Part shown: piece by piece, positions 7,534 to 16,809 of the stretch
How the letters are laid out: each line of letters starts with the position of its first letter
Numbering within the stretch: position 1 is the first letter of the stretch
From: Vibrio hepatarius
GTDB lineage: Bacteria > Pseudomonadota > Gammaproteobacteria > Enterobacterales > Vibrionaceae
DNA: 64,000 nucleotides
Assembly: GCF_011806575.1 (NCBI RefSeq)
Contig: NZ_JAATOO010000009.1
Location: 147,390-211,389 of the forward strand
Direction of reading: 5' to 3'
The notes under the pieces: model-generated
Told to the model about the DNA's origin: nothing
Databases searched by the model: none
What the model saw: the letters and a program-made list of their open reading frames with translations, nothing else
Program-made: the position numbers and the translations under genes

Positions 7534-9192
7534 CTAGGCATTGCTTGCAGTATCATTTGCGGTATTCGCCATAATAGATATTGGGAATGTTAGCAGCACC
7601 GAGGTACCTTCAGAGCCTCGGTTTTCGATATGCATAATGCCCTCATGGCTATGGACGATGTTATAGGCAAACGTGAGGCCCAATCCCATCCCTTGCCCAA
7701 CCGGTAGTGTAGTGAAAAATGGATCATAAATACGTTTCAGGTTGTCATCAGAAATACCTTGGCCATTATCGGTTACCGAGACGATTAGATGGTGTTCGGT
7801 TTCCTCCGCTGAAATTTCGATCGTTCCTTGAGCTTCATCATCTTGACGTGCACACGCTTGTATTGAATTCTTAATTAACTCTGTGAACAGTTGGCGGAAA
7901 TCGTCTTGGTGAATCAGTAGCGGAGGGAGTTGGGACAATGTCGCTGTCAGAGAAACCTGTACTTTTTCAGGGCGAGGGAGTGTACTTATGCATTCTGACA
8001 GAAGTTGATCGAGGAAGACTGGCTTACGCATCCCTTTTTCTTGGTTGATTTTGTTGGCGTATTGCTGCAGTGCGGTCACGATGTTGCGTACACGTTCAAC
8101 GCTGATCATTGCGTCATTCAAACTGTCATTGAAGTCTTCATCGAGGTACTCAACGTAATGTTCTTGTTTCCAGCGCGCTAACTGTTCTTTATCCTCGTCA
8201 GTGATTTGTTTTTGGTGTAACTGCTCGCTTTGTGAAAGCCATTCTTGGTAGGTCGCTAAGTATTTTTGACACATTTGAAGGTTACTGTTTACAGACGCCA
8301 CTGGATTGTTAATCTCATGTGCAACGCCTGCTGCCATCGTACCGATTGACGCCATTTTTTCTGACTCAACCAGTTTTTTCTGCGTACGTTTCAGTCGCTC
8401 GTTTGTGGCGGTAAGTTGATTATTTGCATCAAGTAAAGCCTGTGTGCGCTTTTTCACTCGAGTTTCTAGAGTTTCATTAACTTGTTCGAGTTCTCGATAG
8501 TAACGCTCTGCTTTGCTTTCGGATAATTTGATTTGGTCGACCATGTTTTTGAATGCGCGCGATACGGTCGCCAGTTCATCTTTGCCTTGGTCACGTATGC
8601 TTATATCACGTCCACCAGCAGCAATCACATCTGCTGCATTGCGGAGTTCACTAAGGCGTTGAGTCAAATATGCCCCTAGGACGTATGAGAACAGGGCCAC
8701 CAATGTCATCTCGCCAACAACAATGAAGGTGCTCCATTTTTTTGCATCATTGATTGCTGTGTTTAATGCAGACATATCATAACCCAGCCAGACAGAACCA
8801 AAGAGTATCCCTGATTCTTCGATGGGGCTTGAAACATCAAAAATACCATCGTTTACTTCACTGGAGTTTCGTTCAAGACGCGAAGGATCAAAATCATCGG
8901 GAAGCTCGCCCACGCCAGAGAGAAGCTGTCCTGCATCTCCGAATACCGCGACATAGTCGATGCTGTCTTGGCTCACTAGCTCTTTTGTGAATGATTCAAC
9001 CGTTGCAAGATCGTACGACAGCACGGCATTCTTTACTGTAGATGCAAATAACGCTGAGGTTGAGTAAGCCCGTTGATCTAGACCGTCAAAGTTGGTGGTA
9101 CGAAGGTAATTGAGTGTCAATGACAGCAATATTGCTAGCAATATTGCTTCAATCAGCGCGACGCCAAAAATGGTCTTTAATCTTAAAGACAT
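7534..9192 (-). CDS. Membrane HAMP histidine kinase
   Basis: 552 residues. TM1 is about 8-30 and TM2 about 153-176, bracketing a periplasmic region of about 120 residues. A HAMP domain (about 177-228) and a coiled coil (about 228-280) follow. The HisKA domain has H292 in VAHEINNP, and the ATPase domain has ELIKNSIQAC, DNGQGI, DPFFTTLPVG and GMGLGLTF. It is the second gene of a two-gene unit, 9 bp after a PhnD-like periplasmic binding protein that probably presents ligand to it. No receiver gene lies in the same unit; the receivers of the convergent cluster are possible partners (inference). The kinase signature is complete. Confidence 0.92.
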   Translation of the reverse strand: MSLRLKTIFGVALIEAILLAILLSLTLNYLRTTNFDGLDQRAYSTSALFASTVKNAVLSYDLATVESFTKELVSQDSIDYVAVFGDAGQLLSGVGELPDDFDPSRLERNSSEVNDGIFDVSSPIEESGILFGSVWLGYDMSALNTAINDAKKWSTFIVVGEMTLVALFSYVLGAYLTQRLSELRNAADVIAAGGRDISIRDQGKDELATVSRAFKNMVDQIKLSESKAERYYRELEQVNETLETRVKKRTQALLDANNQLTATNERLKRTQKKLVESEKMASIGTMAAGVAHEINNPVASVNSNLQMCQKYLATYQEWLSQSEQLHQKQITDEDKEQLARWKQEHYVEYLDEDFNDSLNDAMISVERVRNIVTALQQYANKINQEKGMRKPVFLDQLLSECISTLPRPEKVQVSLTATLSQLPPLLIHQDDFRQLFTELIKNSIQACARQDDEAQGTIEISAEETEHHLIVSVTDNGQGISDDNLKRIYDPFFTTLPVGQGMGLGLTFAYNIVHSHEGIMHIENRGSEGTSVLLTFPISIMANTANDTASNA

Positions 9193-9201
9193 GACATATA
9201 C

Positions 9202-10017
9202 CTATTGCTCAAGAAGTTTATCGAGCAGGGTAATATTCAAAGCTCTTACGTCATCCCAATCCTCATTTTGAGCAGCCTCTATTCCTTTGAACTTAATACG
9301 AGCTAAGAGTGTTTGCCCGGCGTTAGTATCGTTGAGCGCGAGCATTGCGCTTGCTATTTTCTCACTGACCTCTTTTGGCAGATCAGGATGAGTTGCAAAC
9401 GCGTGTGGAGTATAACCAGGTGTACGCCAAAGTATTTTTAGGTCATCACGCACAGTGCCATCGGTGTTATTTAATGTACGTTCAATACCTCCACCGGCGG
9501 GAAACAGCCCTTTGACAACATTCAGATAAACGGAATCATGAGAAGAAACGTATTGAGGTGTGATGTTAATTCCCATCGCCTTGAGTGATGAGCGCGGAAT
9601 AACACTGGCGGCAAAGGCGGCTGGGGAAGGGAATACCAGCGTTTCCCCATCAAGCTGTTTGAGGTCTGTGATATTGCTGTCTTTCTTCACGACAATAATA
9701 CCGTGTATACGCTTGTCTTGTTGTTTTGCAAAAGCTTGGTAGCCAGGTTTTTGATGAAAAACGGTGTAGTGATAAGGGTTCATGTAAGCAATGTCATACT
9801 CACCATTCAAAACACGCTGTTCAAACTCCGGGATATTTTTGGCTGTTCTAAACACGATTTTATAACCCGTGTCTTCAGACAGTTTTCCTAAAATTGGCCC
9901 CCAGTTTTTCGCTAGGGTAATGGCGGATTGTTGCGGAACAATGCCAAACGTTAATATCTTTTCTTGAGCGTGAACGGGAATACAAACGAATAATGCTAAC
10001 AACCATAGTTTCTTCAT
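9202..10017 (-). CDS. PhnD-like periplasmic substrate-binding protein, probable co-sensor
   Basis: 271 residues with a cleavable signal peptide (about 1-17, ending IPVHA-QE). The fold signature is that of phosphate/phosphonate-type binding proteins: LTFGIVPQQSA near the mature N-terminus, YDIAYMNPYHYTVF, the IIVVKKDS hinge, and FPSPAAFAAS. No ABC permease or ATPase gene is adjacent. It is instead coupled to the histidine kinase 9 bp downstream. In such pairs the binding protein is generally a ligand-sensing subunit (inference). The ligand is unknown. Confidence 0.82.
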   Translation of the reverse strand: MKKLWLLALFVCIPVHAQEKILTFGIVPQQSAITLAKNWGPILGKLSEDTGYKIVFRTAKNIPEFEQRVLNGEYDIAYMNPYHYTVFHQKPGYQAFAKQQDKRIHGIIVVKKDSNITDLKQLDGETLVFPSPAAFAASVIPRSSLKAMGINITPQYVSSHDSVYLNVVKGLFPAGGGIERTLNNTDGTVRDDLKILWRTPGYTPHAFATHPDLPKEVSEKIASAMLALNDTNAGQTLLARIKFKGIEAAQNEDWDDVRALNITLLDKLLEQ

Positions 10018-10382
10018 ACTTTAACCTTACCGCCTTCGTTGACAGATCTAATTAAAGCGTAGCCAATAGACTTTCATTTACGAGTTTTTTCCCCAATTTT
10101 CATGACTTTGAAAGCAAAAAGGTGAACTATTTGGCGTAAGCGCCATTCCCTTAGTGTGAATTTGTTTCTCTTACGCTTTTTACTGTGAAGGCTGTACGGT
10201 TTTGGAAATAACTTCATATGTCAGATTGTTTCGCTATATCTCCAAAGCACGAAAAACTCCGTGTGCATGTCATTTCTTATGTTGTCGTTCAATAGATACA
10301 AAATGAAAGACTACTCTCTCTATCTTGACCACGTAAAAGTCACTGGCTAATTGCAGACTTTGTCGAACACAAACTCAAATGA

Positions 10383-10424
10383 GCTAGAAGGGTTGAGCCC
10401 TTTAGCCTCCGGTTCAGCAACTGG
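10383..10424. other. Two adjacent potential RNA hairpins
   Basis: The first (10383-10406) pairs GCTAGAAGGG with CCCTTTAGC, with one bulge, around a 5-nt loop. The second (10409-10424) pairs CCGGTT with AACTGG around CAGC. They may belong to a small RNA or be incidental. No T-run terminator follows directly. Confidence 0.3.
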
Positions 10425-10487
10425 CCTAATTGATGTGCTTGATGGAATGGGGTTGAAAGTCTAGAAAAGCATCTAATAGGATGATTT

Positions 10488-10503
10488 TTGGAAACGTTTT
10501 CAC
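10488..10503. promoter_or_regulatory. GalR-type operator (distal)
   Basis: TTGGAAACGTTTTCAC fits the GalR/GalS consensus GTGKAANCGNTTNCAC at all fixed positions but the first. It lies about 390 bp upstream of the proximal operator, a spacing compatible with repression looping (inference). Confidence 0.65.
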
Positions 10504-10878
10504 TCGGTCTATTTACATTGTGAGTGAAAAGCCTTGGCGAGTAGATAACCTAAATGTTGGTGAGGTGTGGTACGTGGAAATTAGAGTGAAAGTAGGTAAA
10601 TTCATACGCTAATAGAGCTACGCACACAAACGTCTACTTCTGTTATGACGTCTTTTAATGCTTTTATCTACCACATTTTATAGGGGTAGTTCACGAGTTA
10701 GTGAGCAATCAAGAATATCAGCATCGTAAACAGCAACTTAATCAGGCACAAACTTTTAATAAAACAGTGTGTGTTGTGGCTAAGTCCCGTTACATCAGAA
10801 AATGCTCTATGGATATAAGATTTGTTTTGCCAGATTTAACCAAATTTCAATCTCTGGGTAAGTGTTGAATGAAAATTT

Positions 10879-10894
10879 GTGGAAACGTTTACAC
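10879..10894. promoter_or_regulatory. GalR-type operator (proximal to galE)
   Basis: GTGGAAACGTTTACAC fits every fixed position of the known GalR/GalS consensus GTGKAANCGNTTNCAC. It sits about 155 bp before the galE start, and galR is encoded in the same window. Confidence 0.82.
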
Positions 10895-11048
10895 AACTTG
10901 AGGTTGATCACGGATCTGGATCGGTTTTGATTGCTAGACTTTTAGCCAGTTAAGAAATGGGCGTACTTATCCGGCGTTAGCAAGGCAAACTTCTATTAGC
11001 GCCAGAGCACGATTTCCGGCATCAAGCAGCAACAATGGAGAAGCAAAA

Positions 11049-12068
11049 GTGAAAGTTCTTGTCACAGGCGGTATGGGCTACATCGGTAGTCACACATGCG
11101 TTCAGATGATTGAAGCGGGGATGGAACCTATCATCGTCGACAACTTGTGCAACGCCAAAATGGAAGTGCTGAGCCGTATAGAAGCGCTAACAGGAAAGCA
11201 ACCAGAGTTCTATCTGGGTGATATTCGAGATGAAGCCTTTTTAGATTCGGTCTTCGCTAAACACGAAATCCAGGCCGTGATTCACTTTGCGGGCTTAAAG
11301 GCGGTGGGTGAATCGGTGGCCAAGCCGCTGGAATACTACGACAACAATGTGAATGGTTCATTGGTGTTAGCACGCAGCATGCGTAAAGCCGGAGTGAAAA
11401 GCATCGTATTCAGCTCTTCAGCAACCGTCTACGGCGATCCAGAGATCGTGCCGATTACAGAAGATTCACCAACAGGCGCAACCACCAACCCATATGGGCG
11501 CAGCAAATATATGGTGGAAGAGTGTTTAAGCGATTTGTTCCATGCTGAGAATGATTGGAGCATCACATTACTGCGCTACTTTAACCCTGTCGGTGCGCAT
11601 CCATCAGGCACCATGGGTGAAGACCCGCAAGGGATCCCAAACAACTTAATGCCGTTCATTGCTCAGGTAGCGGTTGGCCGCCGAGAAAAACTGTCGGTGT
11701 TCGGCAACGACTACTCAACGCCGGATGGAACCGGCGTACGTGATTATATTCACGTGATGGACTTAGCCGATGGTCATATCGCCGCACTTAAATCGGTAGG
11801 CGAAAAAGCAGGACTGCATATTTACAACTTAGGAACTGGCAAGGGCTCAAGTGTGTTGGAAATGGTTGATGCATTTGCTGCGGCTTGCGGCAAACCTGTC
11901 CCATACGAGCTGTGCCCGCGTCGCCCTGGGGATATTGCAGAATGCTGGGCGAGCACAGCAAAAGCCGAGCGAGACTTAGGTTGGAAAGCGACACGCAGTG
12001 TTGCAGAAATGACCACGGATACTTGGAACTGGCAGTCCAATAACCCGCAAGGCTATAGCGCTGAGTAA
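11049..12068 (+). CDS. galE: UDP-glucose 4-epimerase
   Basis: 339 residues, the normal GalE length. It interconverts UDP-galactose and UDP-glucose with bound NAD (Leloir pathway, cytoplasm). The Rossmann motif is VTGGMGYIGSHT, the catalytic Ser region is FSSSATVYG, and the Tyr-x3-Lys is in YGRSKYM. The sequence runs close to the E. coli enzyme through LRYFNPVGAHPSG and RDYIHVMDLADGH. The start is GTG, with GGAG about eight bases upstream. It is the first gene of galETKM, preceded by a long regulatory region with two GalR operators. Confidence 0.97.
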   Translation: MKVLVTGGMGYIGSHTCVQMIEAGMEPIIVDNLCNAKMEVLSRIEALTGKQPEFYLGDIRDEAFLDSVFAKHEIQAVIHFAGLKAVGESVAKPLEYYDNNVNGSLVLARSMRKAGVKSIVFSSSATVYGDPEIVPITEDSPTGATTNPYGRSKYMVEECLSDLFHAENDWSITLLRYFNPVGAHPSGTMGEDPQGIPNNLMPFIAQVAVGRREKLSVFGNDYSTPDGTGVRDYIHVMDLADGHIAALKSVGEKAGLHIYNLGTGKGSSVLEMVDAFAAACGKPVPYELCPRRPGDIAECWASTAKAERDLGWKATRSVAEMTTDTWNWQSNNPQGYSAE

Positions 12069-12172
12069 TTGGTGACTAAGTCAATAAGGCGACTGCATTA
12101 TTCACTGCGTTTCTGAACTAACGGAGAAACGCAGTTTGAAGATTGAAAAATTTTTAGAGTTGAGTAAGTAAG

Positions 12173-13228
12173 ATGTCAAACGTTGAATTTAACCCAGTGG
12201 ATCATCCACATCGTCGTTACAACCCACTGACGGGACAATGGATTTTAGTCTCACCGCATCGTGCAAAACGACCTTGGAGTGGGGCGGATGAAAAGCCCGC
12301 GTTGAATGAGCTGCCAAGCTATGACGAAAAATGTTTCCTTTGTCCGACCAATGAGCGAATTTCCGGTGATGTGAATCCAGATTACCAAGGGACTTATGTG
12401 TTCAATAACGATTTCGCCGCATTGATGGTGGACTCGCCAGATGCGCCGGAATCAGACAGTTCACTATTTAAAACCCAAGGTGTGCGTGGTTTAAGCCGAG
12501 TGATTTGTTTCTCTCCAGATCACAGCAAAACGTTGCCTGAACTACCAGTCGATAAAATACGAGGTGTGATTGATACCTGGGACGAACAAATCGAAGAGCT
12601 GGGTAAAGATTTTGTTTGGGTGCAAGCGTTTGAGAACAAAGGCGAAACAATGGGTTGTTCTCAACCGCATCCGCACGGACAAATTTGGGCAAACAGTTTC
12701 CTACCCAATGAGATTGAGCGTAAAGAGCACAACCTAAAATCTTACTACCAAGAAAACGGCAGTAACTTGCTGGTGGACTATGTACAGGCAGAGCTGAAAG
12801 ACGGATCTCGCGTCGTAGTAGAAACCGACCATTGGGTTGCACTTGTTCCATATTGGGCGGCATGGCCATTCGAAACCATGTTGCTGCCCAAAGCGCACAT
12901 TCGTCGTATGAGTGAGCTTAACAACGAACAGCGTGACGACTTGGCTGTAGCAATCAAAAAGCTCACCAGCCGCTACGACAACCTGTTCCAGTGCTCATTC
13001 CCTTACTCAATGGGCTGGCACTACGCGCCGTTTTTTGAGCAGGGCACAGATATTGAGCATTGGCAGCTTCACGCCTTGTTTTATCCGCCACTACTGCGCA
13101 GTGCAACGGTACGTAAGTTTATGGTGGGCTACGAAATGCTAGCAGAGAGTCAACGCGACTTAACCGCTGAGCAAGCCGCGCAGCGTCTGCGTGACTTGAG
13201 CGATGTGCACTACAAAGAACAACAATAA
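12173..13228 (+). CDS. galT: Galactose-1-phosphate uridylyltransferase
   Basis: 351 residues. It transfers UMP between UDP-glucose and galactose-1-phosphate. The catalytic HPH motif is in [12 protein letters not shown], and zinc-site residues are expected at CFLCPTNER. The N-terminal [17 protein letters not shown] is typical of the family. It lies 104 bp after galE and 83 bp before galK in one operon; the spacers contain no terminator-like hairpin. Confidence 0.97.
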   Translation: MSNVEFNPVDHPHRRYNPLTGQWILVSPHRAKRPWSGADEKPALNELPSYDEKCFLCPTNERISGDVNPDYQGTYVFNNDFAALMVDSPDAPESDSSLFKTQGVRGLSRVICFSPDHSKTLPELPVDKIRGVIDTWDEQIEELGKDFVWVQAFENKGETMGCSQPHPHGQIWANSFLPNEIERKEHNLKSYYQENGSNLLVDYVQAELKDGSRVVVETDHWVALVPYWAAWPFETMLLPKAHIRRMSELNNEQRDDLAVAIKKLTSRYDNLFQCSFPYSMGWHYAPFFEQGTDIEHWQLHALFYPPLLRSATVRKFMVGYEMLAESQRDLTAEQAAQRLRDLSDVHYKEQQ

Positions 13229-13311
13229 CGAATTGTTACTAAGTATCTGATTATCGACAACCATGTTGAGTGTTGTCGGGATTGAAACCAAATTAAAGCC
13301 GAGATTTAACC

Positions 13312-14472
13312 ATGTCTGAACTTATCCAAAATGTGAAAGCGTCATTTGAGCAAGTGTTGGGCTATGCACCAAGCCATATTATCCAAGCACCAGGTCGCGT
13401 TAACCTGATTGGTGAACATACCGATTACAATGACGGTTTTGTTCTGCCTTGCGCGATTAACTACCAAACCGTTGTCGCTGCGGCAAAGCGTGAGGATAAC
13501 CTAGTGCGTGTGGTTTCTGTCGATTACGACAACGCAGTTGACGAGTTTGATATCACCCAAGAGATCACTTTCCAGCAAGACAAAATGTGGGCGAACTACA
13601 TCCGCGGAGTGGTGAAATGTCTACTTGCACACGGCTATCAGTTCACCGGTGCCGATATTTCTGTTAGCGGTAACGTGCCTCAAGGTGCGGGTTTGAGTTC
13701 ATCCGCTGCGCTTGAAGTTGTGATTGGTCAAACATTCAAAGTGCTATTTAATTTAGAGATCAGTCAAGCGGAAATTGCTTTAAACGGCCAACAGGCAGAA
13801 AACGAATTCGTGGCTTGTAACTGCGGCATTATGGATCAAATGATCTCGGCAGAAGGCCGTGAAAATCATGCCATGCTACTGGATTGTCGTAGCTTAGAAA
13901 CTCAAGCCGTATCAATGCCTGAAGATATGACCGTGGTGATCATCAACTCCAACAAAAAGCGCGGTTTAGTTGACAGCGAATACAATACTCGTCGTCAGCA
14001 ATGTGAAGAAGCAGCGCGTAGTTTTGGTGTTAAAGCGCTGCGTGATGTCAGCATTGAACAGTTTAACCAAAAAGCCTCGCAGTTGGATGAGTTAGTGGCC
14101 AAACGAGCGCGTCACGTTATTACTGAAAATGACCGAACCGTCGAAGCGGCGAAAGCTCTGCGTGCCCACGATATGAAGCGTATGGGCGAGCTAATGGCCC
14201 AGTCGCACGCGTCTATGCGGGATGATTTTGAAATCACGGTGAAAGAGATCGACGTTCTTGTTGAAATGGTCAAAGGTGTGATCGGTGATCAAGGTGGCGT
14301 GCGCATGACAGGCGGCGGTTTCGGTGGCTGCGTCGTAGCGTTAGTGCCACCAAGCTTGGTTGATGAGATTAAAGCCGTGGTTGAAGCAAAGTACCAAGCA
14401 GCGACAGGGTTAAAAGAGGCGATCTATGTTTGCCAAGCCAAAGATGGCGCAAGTCTGGTTGAAGTGTTGTAA
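13312..14472 (+). CDS. galK: Galactokinase
   Basis: 386 residues, a GHMP-family kinase phosphorylating galactose at C1. The galactokinase signature [17 protein letters not shown] is near residue 28. The ATP-binding GHMP motif is [13 protein letters not shown] (about 124), and the C-terminal motif is [14 protein letters not shown]. It sits third in galETKM, and galM begins 9 bp after its stop. All catalytic features look intact. Confidence 0.97.
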   Translation: MSELIQNVKASFEQVLGYAPSHIIQAPGRVNLIGEHTDYNDGFVLPCAINYQTVVAAAKREDNLVRVVSVDYDNAVDEFDITQEITFQQDKMWANYIRGVVKCLLAHGYQFTGADISVSGNVPQGAGLSSSAALEVVIGQTFKVLFNLEISQAEIALNGQQAENEFVACNCGIMDQMISAEGRENHAMLLDCRSLETQAVSMPEDMTVVIINSNKKRGLVDSEYNTRRQQCEEAARSFGVKALRDVSIEQFNQKASQLDELVAKRARHVITENDRTVEAAKALRAHDMKRMGELMAQSHASMRDDFEITVKEIDVLVEMVKGVIGDQGGVRMTGGGFGGCVVALVPPSLVDEIKAVVEAKYQAATGLKEAIYVCQAKDGASLVEVL

Positions 14473-14481
14473 GGGTGAGTG

Positions 14482-15546
14482 ATGAAAACCTATTTTACAC
14501 AACTAGAGCAAGCGATGGCACAAACACCATCGTTTGACGGTCAAATTGCTAAGCTTATTCACCTAACGAACGCGCATGGTATGACAGCGTCGTTCATGGA
14601 CATTGGCGCAACTTGGCTGAGTTGTACGCTTCCGCTCGATGGACAGCGTCGTGAAGTATTACTGCGTTCGCCAACGATGGCCGAGCACATGAAGCAAGAC
14701 GCGTACTTTGGTTCGATAGTGGGGCGTTTTGCTAACCGAATTGCAAAAGGGCAGTTTGAGGTTGACGGAAAACGCTATCAAGTGGGGGTTAACAACGGTG
14801 AAAACTCGCTACATGGCGGTTTGGAAGGGTTTGATAAAAAGCGCTGGACAGTTGTCGAGTGTAGTGAAAATCAGGTCGTGTTTTCGCTGCGCTCACAAGA
14901 TTGCGACCAAGGCTATCCCGGTAATCTCGACATTAAAGTGACTTACACGTTAACGGATGCGAATGAGCTTTCTATCGCTTATGAAGCCTACACCGATAAA
15001 ACCTGTCCGGTGAACCTAACTAACCATGCCTATTTCAATCTGGCGGGAGAGGACAGTGGTGCGAAAAGTTTGGATCATACGTTGCAGCTAAACGCCGACT
15101 ACTATCTGCCAACTGACTCAGGGTTGATCCCAACTGGCGAGAAAAAGCCAGTATTCGGTACCAGTTTCGACTTTACGCAGCCGAAGCGTATTGGTGATGA
15201 GTTCTTGAGTGAGCAAGATCAGAAAACTGCAAGCGGTTATGATCACACCTTTGTGTTCAAGCCTGAAGTGATCGATGGTGTGTCGACGGCCGTGGTTCTG
15301 ATTGCACCGAAAGAGGATGTCATCATGAAGGTGGTCACCACTAAGCCCGCGATTCAATTCTATTCTGGGAATTTCTTAGCGGGCACACCGGGCGTAAGCA
15401 AAACCTATGAACTTTATGACGGGCTGGCTTTGGAAACACAATACTTCCCGGACGGACCAAACAAACCAGAATGGGGACTCAACAGTGGGGTGTTGAACTC
15501 TGGGGACTGCTATCAGCATCAGACCGTATACCAGTTTGAATTTTAG
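14482..15546 (+). CDS. galM: Aldose 1-epimerase (galactose mutarotase)
   Basis: 354 residues from the ATG, which has AAGGGTGAG just upstream; a GTG three bases earlier is less likely. It interconverts alpha- and beta-galactose so that GalK receives the alpha anomer. Family motifs are GRFANRIAKG, NSLHGGLEGFDK (catalytic His), TNHAYFNL (second catalytic His) and the C-terminal LETQYFPD glutamate region. Last gene of galETKM; a hairpin terminator follows at once and reaches into the convergent lacI-type gene. Confidence 0.95.
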   Translation: MKTYFTQLEQAMAQTPSFDGQIAKLIHLTNAHGMTASFMDIGATWLSCTLPLDGQRREVLLRSPTMAEHMKQDAYFGSIVGRFANRIAKGQFEVDGKRYQVGVNNGENSLHGGLEGFDKKRWTVVECSENQVVFSLRSQDCDQGYPGNLDIKVTYTLTDANELSIAYEAYTDKTCPVNLTNHAYFNLAGEDSGAKSLDHTLQLNADYYLPTDSGLIPTGEKKPVFGTSFDFTQPKRIGDEFLSEQDQKTASGYDHTFVFKPEVIDGVSTAVVLIAPKEDVIMKVVTTKPAIQFYSGNFLAGTPGVSKTYELYDGLALETQYFPDGPNKPEWGLNSGVLNSGDCYQHQTVYQFEF

Positions 15547-15558
15547 ATGGCGTTTTTT

Positions 15559-15584
15559 GGTGGGCTAGATACCCACCTTTTTTG
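15559..15584 (+). terminator. Terminator of galETKM, overlapping the end of the convergent regulator gene
   Basis: GGTGGG, a 7-nt loop, and CCCACC are followed by a run of T on the plus strand. The stem contains the minus-strand stop codon of the LacI-type gene (15565-15567). Confidence 0.85.
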
Positions 15585-16584
15585 TCGAAGAAGTTCTAAT
15601 GATCAATTCTCCCTCTACTTTGCGTTTGTTAGACAACAAAGGCTGATCTTCAATTAACGCCATCAAAGATTCTACCGCCAGTTTGCCCATATCCGAGTAG
15701 GGTAAGTCAACAGAGGTTAACGCCGGAAAACTCTCTGACGCGATTTGTTGGTTATCATAACCAACCACCGCCACATCTTGTGGAATCTTCATACCCAACT
15801 CCGCTATCGCTTGATAACAGCCCATTGCCATATAATCACTGCTGCAGAAAATTGCTTCTGGTGGCTGAGTTAAATGAAACAGCGCTAGCGTTTGCTGATG
15901 CGCTTCTTTTAGCGACCAGTTTGCTTCCAATAAGTAGTCTGAATTTGGGATGATATCGGCATCAACCAAAGCCTGACGATAGCCCTCAGTACGTTGTTTA
16001 CTCGCTAGCATCCAGCTTTCACCAGAGAGCATCGCAATACGACGGTAGCCTTGCTCAGTCAGGTGCGAAACCGCTTTATAAGCGCCGATCATATCTGCAG
16101 GCAAAATACTCGGAGCATCGGAGAGCTTATCATTGGTGCAGTTAAGCAACACCGTTGGGAGAGAGGTGCTTACGCGTTGCTCTTCTAGTTCACGAGTCAT
16201 ACTAGATGCGTAAACCAAGCCCGCATAGTCTCCGCCGTTTATTTCGGCTTCAATCTTACTTGCCAGCACCTCGTCGTGGCTGTAATTGAACGTCACCAGA
16301 ATGTAATCATTCGACCAAGCTTCTTCTCGCGCCGCGTTAATGGCATCGATGAATGGGTCATAGCTGGTTAAGCCGTTGATCACCAGTGCGATCTTTTTCG
16401 GGCGTCCCAAAGCGTGAGCGACTTTCTTATTTTTGTAGCCGAGTGATTCAGCGGTTTCGAGCACTTTACGCTTGGTCGATTCGGCGATTTTTACTGACGT
16501 CGAGCCGTTCAATACCAAAGATACCGTCGATTGAGACACGCCCGCCGCTGCCGCAATGTCACTCATGGTGATTTTCTTAGCCAT
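15565..16584 (-). CDS. LacI-family regulator of the GH5/symporter module
   Basis: 339 residues. The N-terminal LacI helix-turn-helix is ITMSDIAAAAGVSQSTVSLVLNG, with a hinge to about 60. A periplasmic-binding-protein-like effector domain covers about 62-335, with VVGYDNQQIAS and FPALTSVDLPYSDMG. It is divergent from the GH5/symporter genes. Matching TTAGCTAA repeats lie just upstream of its own start and upstream of the GH5 gene, so it probably represses itself and that unit (inference). The effector is likely a sugar from the module's substrate, unknown. Confidence 0.88.
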   Translation of the reverse strand: MAKKITMSDIAAAAGVSQSTVSLVLNGSTSVKIAESTKRKVLETAESLGYKNKKVAHALGRPKKIALVINGLTSYDPFIDAINAAREEAWSNDYILVTFNYSHDEVLASKIEAEINGGDYAGLVYASSMTRELEEQRVSTSLPTVLLNCTNDKLSDAPSILPADMIGAYKAVSHLTEQGYRRIAMLSGESWMLASKQRTEGYRQALVDADIIPNSDYLLEANWSLKEAHQQTLALFHLTQPPEAIFCSSDYMAMGCYQAIAELGMKIPQDVAVVGYDNQQIASESFPALTSVDLPYSDMGKLAVESLMALIEDQPLLSNKRKVEGELIIRTSSTKKVGI

Positions 16585-16619
16585 GGTTATTTTAACTTAC
16601 TATGTTTAACCTAATTTCG

Positions 16620-16640
16620 TTAGCTAAATATATTAGCTAA
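16620..16640. promoter_or_regulatory. Tandem TTAGCTAA operator near the LacI-type regulator start
   Basis: Two exact copies of the palindrome TTAGCTAA (16620-16627 and 16633-16640) are spaced 13 bp from start to start. The whole forms a larger imperfect palindrome. It is 36 bp upstream of the regulator start. Confidence 0.65.
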
Positions 16641-16764
16641 AGATTAAGTCGCGATCATCCTGAAAAGAGCAAGATCACAAAAGTTGCCTTACATGGCATC
16701 AAAGCTGTGATTCAACCCACGTTTATTCTTTCACCACCTAGTCATAAATTTATCACTTAATATA

Positions 16765-16785
16765 TTAGCTAATATTATTAGTTAA
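16765..16785. promoter_or_regulatory. Tandem TTAGCTAA operator upstream of the GH5 gene
   Basis: TTAGCTAA (16765-16772) and TTAGTTAA (16778-16785) have the same 13-bp start-to-start spacing as the site beside the regulator gene. The site lies 25 bp before the GH5 start, where bound repressor would block transcription or initiation. Confidence 0.65.
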
Positions 16786-16809
16786 TAATTTAGTTTTAAG
16801 GTGAGTAAG

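Larger units (their letters stand above)
10018..11048. other. 1-kb gene-free region upstream of galE
   Basis: No open frame with convincing coding character was seen on either strand. The longest inspected frame, of about 42 codons, starts near 10481 and merely runs through a GalR operator. The stretch holds two GalR-type operators (10488-10503 and 10879-10894) and a pair of adjacent RNA hairpins near 10383-10424. The promoter of galETKM must lie here; the rest is unexplained. Confidence 0.6.

Noticed and set aside
10481..10609. 42-codon frame in the galE upstream region
   Set aside because: No ribosome site or recognisable product; it includes a GalR operator, so the region is better explained as regulatory.
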